Origin: JAICND01 sp040905905
GTDB lineage: Bacteria; Actinomycetota; Acidimicrobiia; Spongiisociales; ZC4RG35
Assembly: GCA_040905905.1 (NCBI GenBank)
Contig: JBBDQN010000027.1
Span: forward strand, 61,431-125,430
Direction: 5' to 3'
DNA length: 64,000 nt
Position numbers and translations under genes: made by a program. This document shows, one piece after another, positions 60,008-64,000 of this stretch. Numbering within the stretch: position 1 is the stretch's first letter; each line of letters begins with the position of its first letter. A model generated the notes under the pieces. It worked only from the letters and a program-made list of their open reading frames with translations. It was not told where the DNA came from and did not search any database.

Positions 60008-60681
60008 GCGACCTGCTTCTTCTGACCGAAGTCGAGGGGCGGATGGCTTATGCCAGCAACGCCACCTTGCTCGCATCCAGCGCCGACGGTCGCCGCTGGA
60101 TCTACAAACCGGAGGAAGGTGAAAACCCGCTTTGGGATTTCCCCTGGCGCACGCTCGCCTCTCGCGAGGTCCTCACCTACGAAGTGGCCGTCGCCCTCGG
60201 ACTGGATCTGGTGCCCGAGACTCTGCTGGCCGAAGGCCCGTATGGGCCGGGCTCTGCCCAGGCTTTCGTCGAGGAGGACCCCGACTTCGACCCCCGCCCG
60301 ATGTTCGTGCCCAAGCTCAGTCCCCGCTTGTGGCCGGTGGCCGTCCTGGACATCGTCTGCAACAACGCCGATCGCAAACTCGGCCACCTCATCCGAGAAA
60401 CGGGCACTGACCGGTTGTGGGCGATCGACAACGGCCTCACGTTTCATGCCGAGCCCAAGCTGCGAACAGTCCTTTGGGGTTTTGCGGGACGCGACATCCC
60501 CCAACCTTTGGTCGAGGCTCTGCAGAGGTTGACCAGCGGGACCTTGATCGAGCGGGTCGCTGCACTCCTTACGAGAAACGAAGCCACTGCGTTCCACCAC
60601 CGGGTCGACGATCTGGCGGCGCGGCCCGTGCATCCACCGCCACCCGAGGACAGACCGGCGGTGCCGTGGCCCGTCTGGTGA
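60004..60681 (+). CDS. SCO1664-family PI3/4-kinase-like protein
   Basis: 225 aa. It carries the minimal HipA/PI4K-like kinase motifs: substrate and ATP region WIYKPEEGENPLWDFP, LASREVLTYEVAVALGL, catalytic loop NNADRKLGHL and metal motif AIDNGLTFH. TTG start at 60004 overlaps the DUF3090 stop. In many actinobacteria the same cassette precedes mshC (mycothiol biosynthesis); here it ends 5 nt from a convergent cyclase gene, so mshC is not adjacent. Confidence 0.88.
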   Translation: MSDLLLLTEVEGRMAYASNATLLASSADGRRWIYKPEEGENPLWDFPWRTLASREVLTYEVAVALGLDLVPETLLAEGPYGPGSAQAFVEEDPDFDPRPMFVPKLSPRLWPVAVLDIVCNNADRKLGHLIRETGTDRLWAIDNGLTFHAEPKLRTVLWGFAGRDIPQPLVEALQRLTSGTLIERVAALLTRNEATAFHHRVDDLAARPVHPPPPEDRPAVPWPVW

Positions 60682-60686
60682 ACATC

Positions 60687-63299
60687 TCAGACGTGGGATT
60701 GATGGCCGACCATCGCCAGAATCTCGGGCACCGACATGGCCTGACCCCGGGCGACCAGTTTCTCGGCTTCCTCCCTGCCCACTGCCGAGATGGCGTCCTC
60801 GAGGCTCGGCAGGCTGTCGGTCACGAAATCGAGCATCCGCGTCTCTGAAACAGTCTGCAGGAAGGCGGTGCTGCCTGCCAACAACAGGGCAGTCGCATTT
60901 TCGCCCCGCAACAAAGCGAGTTCGGAGAAGTCTCGAACGTGCAGGGCAAAGGCTGACATGTCCTCGGCCTCCACAAAGATGCCAAGCCCTCGCTGTAGAT
61001 GAGACTCGGCCTCGTCGATCCGACCCAATTTGATCAGGGTCGACGCCATCATGCGCTCGTTCCAGCCGATCTGGAAGACAGCCCCGGTCCCCTCCAGGTA
61101 CCTGGCTGCCTCCTGGTAGTGAGCGAGCGCGGCTTCGTAATCCTCGTCGAAATAGTCGCTCGAACCGACACCCCAGACGTAGGTGCCCAGCCGCTCCCGG
61201 TCACCAATTCTCTCGCCAATCTCCACAGCTTCGGCCAAAAGCTCCCGCGCGCCCTCGGCACCTTCGTACACGGTCAGCGGCACCGAAAAGTTATAGAGGG
61301 CATCGGCCAGACGGATCGGGTCACCGGCCTCGCGGGCGCACTCGATCGCTTGTCGATAGTAGGCGATCGTTGCGGCGCGATCCGCCTGCCAATAGGCAAG
61401 ACCTCCAGCGGCTTCGAGGGCATCGCGCCGGCTCCCGGTCGAGCCGCCCTCGAGGGCCAGAGCCCGCTCCACCAGTCCACGGCCCTCCTGGAGCCATCCC
61501 CGCATTTGCCAGAACCGCCAGAGAGCGAAGCAGAAGCTGAAAGCGAGGTCGGCGTTGCCCTGCCCAATCGCAAAGTTGATGGCTGTCCGCAGGTTGTCGT
61601 GATCGAGCGCGATCCGATCGAGCCACTGTCGACTGTTCTCTCGGGTGAAATGAAATGAAACGTCCCTGGCCAACCCGGCAAAGACCTCGGCGTGGCGGCC
61701 TCGCAGAGCCGGCTCAAATGCCTCTCCATCGAGGTGGTCTTGAGCCAGTTCCCTGATCGTTTCCAACATCGCAAAGCGCGGTTCGTCAGAAGTGGCGACC
61801 GCCCGGAGAAGGCTGTGATCGACCAATGTGGCCAGACCGTCCAACACGTCAATCGCCAGGTCGGGCCCACAGATGGACTCGCACTGGGCCAGCGCGAAGC
61901 TCCCGCCGAAGACTCCCAGGCAATTGAAGAGCATCCGGTGATCAGAATCCAACAGCTCATAGCTCCACTCAATCGCGCCCCGCAGAGTGCGCTGGCGCTC
62001 GGGGAGATCGCGGGCGCCGCCCGTGAGCAGAGATAACCGGGAACTCAGGCGCTCGAGGATGGCCGCAGGGCTGAGTACCTTGATCCGGGAGGCCGCCAGC
62101 TCGATCGCCAGAGGTAGGCCGTCCAGGCGGGCAACGATGGCGGCGACGTGCTGGGCGTTGCCGATGTTCAATTCGAAGTCCGGTCGGGAGGCCCTGGCCC
62201 GATCCACAAACAGGGCCACCGACTCGTATGTGGCCAGGGTTTCAGGAGTGCCGATATCGTGGGGATTGGGAAGAAGCAGGGGTGGGACCGGATACTCCCT
62301 CTCACCCGAAATTCGAAGCGGGATCCGAGATGAAGCAAGGACCTTGAGGCCCAGCGCTCCCTGCAGCCAGACCTTGACCCTCTCTCCGGCCGTGAGGACC
62401 TGCTCGAGGTTGTCGAGGATCAGCAGGATCTCCTTACCCTTCAGATATTCGGTGAGCCTCCGGTCAGGATCTTCCAGGGATGCTTGCAACCCGAGCATGG
62501 AAGAAACGGTGGGGGTCACCAGGTCCGGATCGGTGATCGGTGCCAGAGGGACGAACCAAACCCCGTGGGCGAAAGAGCCGGTGAGCTCGGCCGCCACTTG
62601 CAACGACAAGCGGGTCTTGCCAGTCCCACCGGGTCCGGTGAGGGTCACCAGGCGTGACGAGCCGATGGCCGCGGCAACTCCCTCCACATCTCGTCGACCC
62701 ACGAACGAGGTGAGTTGAATCGGGAGGTTGTTGGGAACGGTGTCAATAGTCCTCAACGGCGGGAAGTCGGCGGGAACCCCGTCGATGACGAGTTGATAGA
62801 GCGGCTCGGTCTGCTCGATGTCTTTCAGGCGATAGCTGCCCAACTCCCGCAAACTGGTCCCCACGGGCAGCGTTGACCCGACTATGAGGGCCGTTGCCTG
62901 GGAGAGAACGATCTGACCGCCATGACCGCAGGCGCCGATGCGAGCCGCCCGATGGACGTCAAGGCCCGCGTAGTTATCGCCCCCATGAGTCCCCTCGCCG
63001 GTGTGGACTCCCATCCTCACCCTGACTTCGCTCTGGTCCGGCCAGCTCTCTTGATTTAGACGCCGTTGAGCTTCGGAAGCGGCTACCAGTGCCGAGCGCG
63101 GATTGACGAACACCGCGAAAAAGGAATCGCCCTCGGTGGAAACCACCGTTCCCCCCGCTTGGGCGATTTCATCTCTCAGGATCCTGGAATGGGTCGCCAG
63201 GACGGACGTGTATCCGTCACCCAGTCGTTGGAGCAGACGGGTCGACCCTTCGATATCGGTGAACAGGAACGTGACGATCCCGGTTGGCAGTTCTGACAT
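60687..63299 (-). CDS. Class III adenylate/guanylate cyclase with ATPase and TPR regions
   Basis: 870 aa regulatory protein. Residues 1-170: class III cyclase domain with metal Asp in FTDIEGSTRLLQ and second metal Asp in VVSTEGDSFFAVF, and the transition-state region DVHRAARIGACGHGGQI. The Lys that selects adenine is replaced by Ser, as in several mycobacterial cyclases. Residues about 200-500: AfsR/LuxR-type STAND ATPase (LTGPGGTGKTRLSLQ, LLILDNLEQVL, LPLAIELAASRI). Residues about 530-860: helical TPR-like repeats. No DNA-binding domain at the C-terminus. Convergent with the SCO1664 cassette. Confidence 0.9.
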   Translation of the reverse strand: MSELPTGIVTFLFTDIEGSTRLLQRLGDGYTSVLATHSRILRDEIAQAGGTVVSTEGDSFFAVFVNPRSALVAASEAQRRLNQESWPDQSEVRVRMGVHTGEGTHGGDNYAGLDVHRAARIGACGHGGQIVLSQATALIVGSTLPVGTSLRELGSYRLKDIEQTEPLYQLVIDGVPADFPPLRTIDTVPNNLPIQLTSFVGRRDVEGVAAAIGSSRLVTLTGPGGTGKTRLSLQVAAELTGSFAHGVWFVPLAPITDPDLVTPTVSSMLGLQASLEDPDRRLTEYLKGKEILLILDNLEQVLTAGERVKVWLQGALGLKVLASSRIPLRISGEREYPVPPLLLPNPHDIGTPETLATYESVALFVDRARASRPDFELNIGNAQHVAAIVARLDGLPLAIELAASRIKVLSPAAILERLSSRLSLLTGGARDLPERQRTLRGAIEWSYELLDSDHRMLFNCLGVFGGSFALAQCESICGPDLAIDVLDGLATLVDHSLLRAVATSDEPRFAMLETIRELAQDHLDGEAFEPALRGRHAEVFAGLARDVSFHFTRENSRQWLDRIALDHDNLRTAINFAIGQGNADLAFSFCFALWRFWQMRGWLQEGRGLVERALALEGGSTGSRRDALEAAGGLAYWQADRAATIAYYRQAIECAREAGDPIRLADALYNFSVPLTVYEGAEGARELLAEAVEIGERIGDRERLGTYVWGVGSSDYFDEDYEAALAHYQEAARYLEGTGAVFQIGWNERMMASTLIKLGRIDEAESHLQRGLGIFVEAEDMSAFALHVRDFSELALLRGENATALLLAGSTAFLQTVSETRMLDFVTDSLPSLEDAISAVGREEAEKLVARGQAMSVPEILAMVGHQSHV

Positions 63300-63330
63300 G
63301 CGATCCCCGGGCAGGGTAGTTCAGCCCAAA

Positions 63331-63387
63331 CCCCGTTTTGGCTCGGACCACCGACACCAGGGGAGCAGGCCTACGCGCCAGAACGGG
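63331..63387. repeat. Palindromic intergenic repeat, copy 2
   Basis: CCCCGTTTTGGC at 63331-63342 and GCCAGAACGGG at 63377-63387 form the arms; the spacer CGACACCAGG...AGCAGG...CTACGCG is nearly identical to copy 1 at 4136-4194. Here the right arm contains the stop codon of the histidine kinase gene (TAG, read on the minus strand at 63373-63371), so its last codons are repeat-derived. Confidence 0.8.
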
Positions 63388-64000
63388 TTGGGAGCCGCAT
63401 GGTGAAGGTGGTCGACCCGGGTTCGGAAGCCACTTCCAGCACACCTCGATGGGACTGGATGATCCGACGGGATATCGACAGGCCGAGGCCGGTCCCCTGG
63501 CCTGGTGGTTTGGTGGTGAAAAACGGCTCCCAGATCCGGTCCAGGATGCCCGCAGGAATTCCGGGCCCGTCATCAACAACCTGACAAACCACATAGTCTC
63601 CGTCGACGAGAGTCCTCAAGGTGACGAGACTCGCCGCCGCCTGGATCGCGTTGTCAACCAGGTTGGTGATCACCTGGTTCAACTCCGCCCCCCGAGCTTC
63701 GACGGCCGGTAACAGCGGGTCAAGTTGGAGTTCGAGCTTGATCCCCGCCAGTTTGTGGCGCAGCAACGCCATCGTCTGTTGGAGGGCGATGTTGAGGTCG
63801 ACGTTCTGCACTGCCGCCTGGTCGAGATACACCCAGCTCTTGACGGCTCCGACGAGATCCGACAATCTGCCCGCCGCCATCGCCACCTCATCGGCAAGCT
63901 GGCGGGCGTGGATCAGGCGGACCAGGGTGATGATCTCGGTTGGTTCGCCGTGGCCAGCTTGTTCCAGCCCCGTGCGGTCCCGTCCTGCCGTCACAGCTGG
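63371..64000 (-). CDS. Sensor histidine kinase, C-terminal part (5' end beyond window)
   Basis: The frame stays open to the right edge, so the sensor and possibly the phospho-acceptor region are missing. Visible: a dimerisation-like helix (ADEVAMAAGRLSDLVGAV), then the HATPase domain with N box NQVITNLVDNAIQAA, G1 DDGPGIPAG, F box EPFFTTKPPG and G2 GTGLGLSISRRIIQSH. The C-terminus ends LPTRSGA, partly encoded by the palindromic repeat. Same strand as, and upstream of, the cyclase gene, with the repeat between. Confidence 0.88.
   Translation of the reverse strand, partial: PAVTAGRDRTGLEQAGHGEPTEIITLVRLIHARQLADEVAMAAGRLSDLVGAVKSWVYLDQAAVQNVDLNIALQQTMALLRHKLAGIKLELQLDPLLPAVEARGAELNQVITNLVDNAIQAAASLVTLRTLVDGDYVVCQVVDDGPGIPAGILDRIWEPFFTTKPPGQGTGLGLSISRRIIQSHRGVLEVASEPGSTTFTMRLPTRSGA

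Overview
The window is dense, high-GC bacterial chromosome (roughly 50 protein-coding genes, mostly 4-nt overlapping operons, frequent GTG/TTG starts, few Shine-Dalgarno sites). Gene content points to an actinobacterium: a DUF222-HNH protein of the 13E12 type, the histidine phosphatase / DUF3090 / SCO1664 cassette, a Nur-type nickel regulator and many Thr-rich lipoprotein linkers. A complete cytochrome c maturation System I and a cyclic beta-1,2-glucan synthase homologue are unlike the best-studied actinobacterial orders, so a less-studied lineage (for example Acidimicrobiia-like) is my inference, not something the sequence proves.

Layout. 1-2.0 kb: 5' part of gcvP (minus strand) behind a single-aptamer glycine riboswitch. 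2.0-4.1 kb: ychF and gpsA, divergent. 4.2-10.7 kb (minus): herA-sbcD-sbcC-nurA-maoC, every junction a 4-nt overlap, an archaeal-style DNA end-resection operon. 10.8-16.3 kb: accessory genes (PQQ-type sugar dehydrogenase lipoprotein, double GNAT, HNH protein, a lipoprotein with a broken tandem copy, a PH-like membrane protein). 16.4-26.3 kb: two UMF1-like MFS transporters, LapA-like protein, CoA-disulfide-reductase-like flavoprotein, SNase-lamin-tail lipoprotein, a helical repeat protein, aspartate aminotransferase, a zinc-type dehydrogenase missing a catalytic ligand, a degenerate ADP-ribosylglycohydrolase and a lipid kinase. 26.3-31.4 kb: VapBC toxin-antitoxin, a pair of GTPases, and two different PD-(D/E)XK nuclease-like proteins. 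31.5-35.8 kb: VanW protein, pyruvate kinase, YdcF protein. 35.8-36.2 kb: a gene-free tandem repeat of about 160 bp. 36.2-42.3 kb: ccmABCDEFHG operon. 42.3-46.6 kb (minus): nur - Nur box - cbiMN-cbiQ-cbiO - hydrolase, a nickel/cobalt ECF transporter under its own regulator. 46.7-48.2 kb: trpD and a cyclotransferase-like protein. 48.2-56.7 kb: cyclic glucan synthase split by an in-frame TAA. 56.7-60.7 kb: aquaporin, RNase P RNA with terminator, SRAP protein, and the phosphatase/DUF3090/SCO1664 cassette. 60.7-64 kb (minus): class III cyclase-ATPase-TPR protein and the C-terminal part of a histidine kinase.

How parts work together. HerA (translocase) with NurA (nuclease) and SbcCD (Rad50/Mre11) form a complete set for processing double-strand breaks. 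The ccm operon carries heme export (A-D), heme chaperone (E), ligation (F) and apocytochrome thiol reduction (H, G). Nur, its operator and the CbiMN/Q/O transporter form a self-contained nickel homeostasis unit. An about 55-bp palindromic intergenic repeat occurs at both ends of the window (4.14 kb and 63.33 kb). No tRNA, rRNA, CRISPR array, insertion sequence or prophage was seen.
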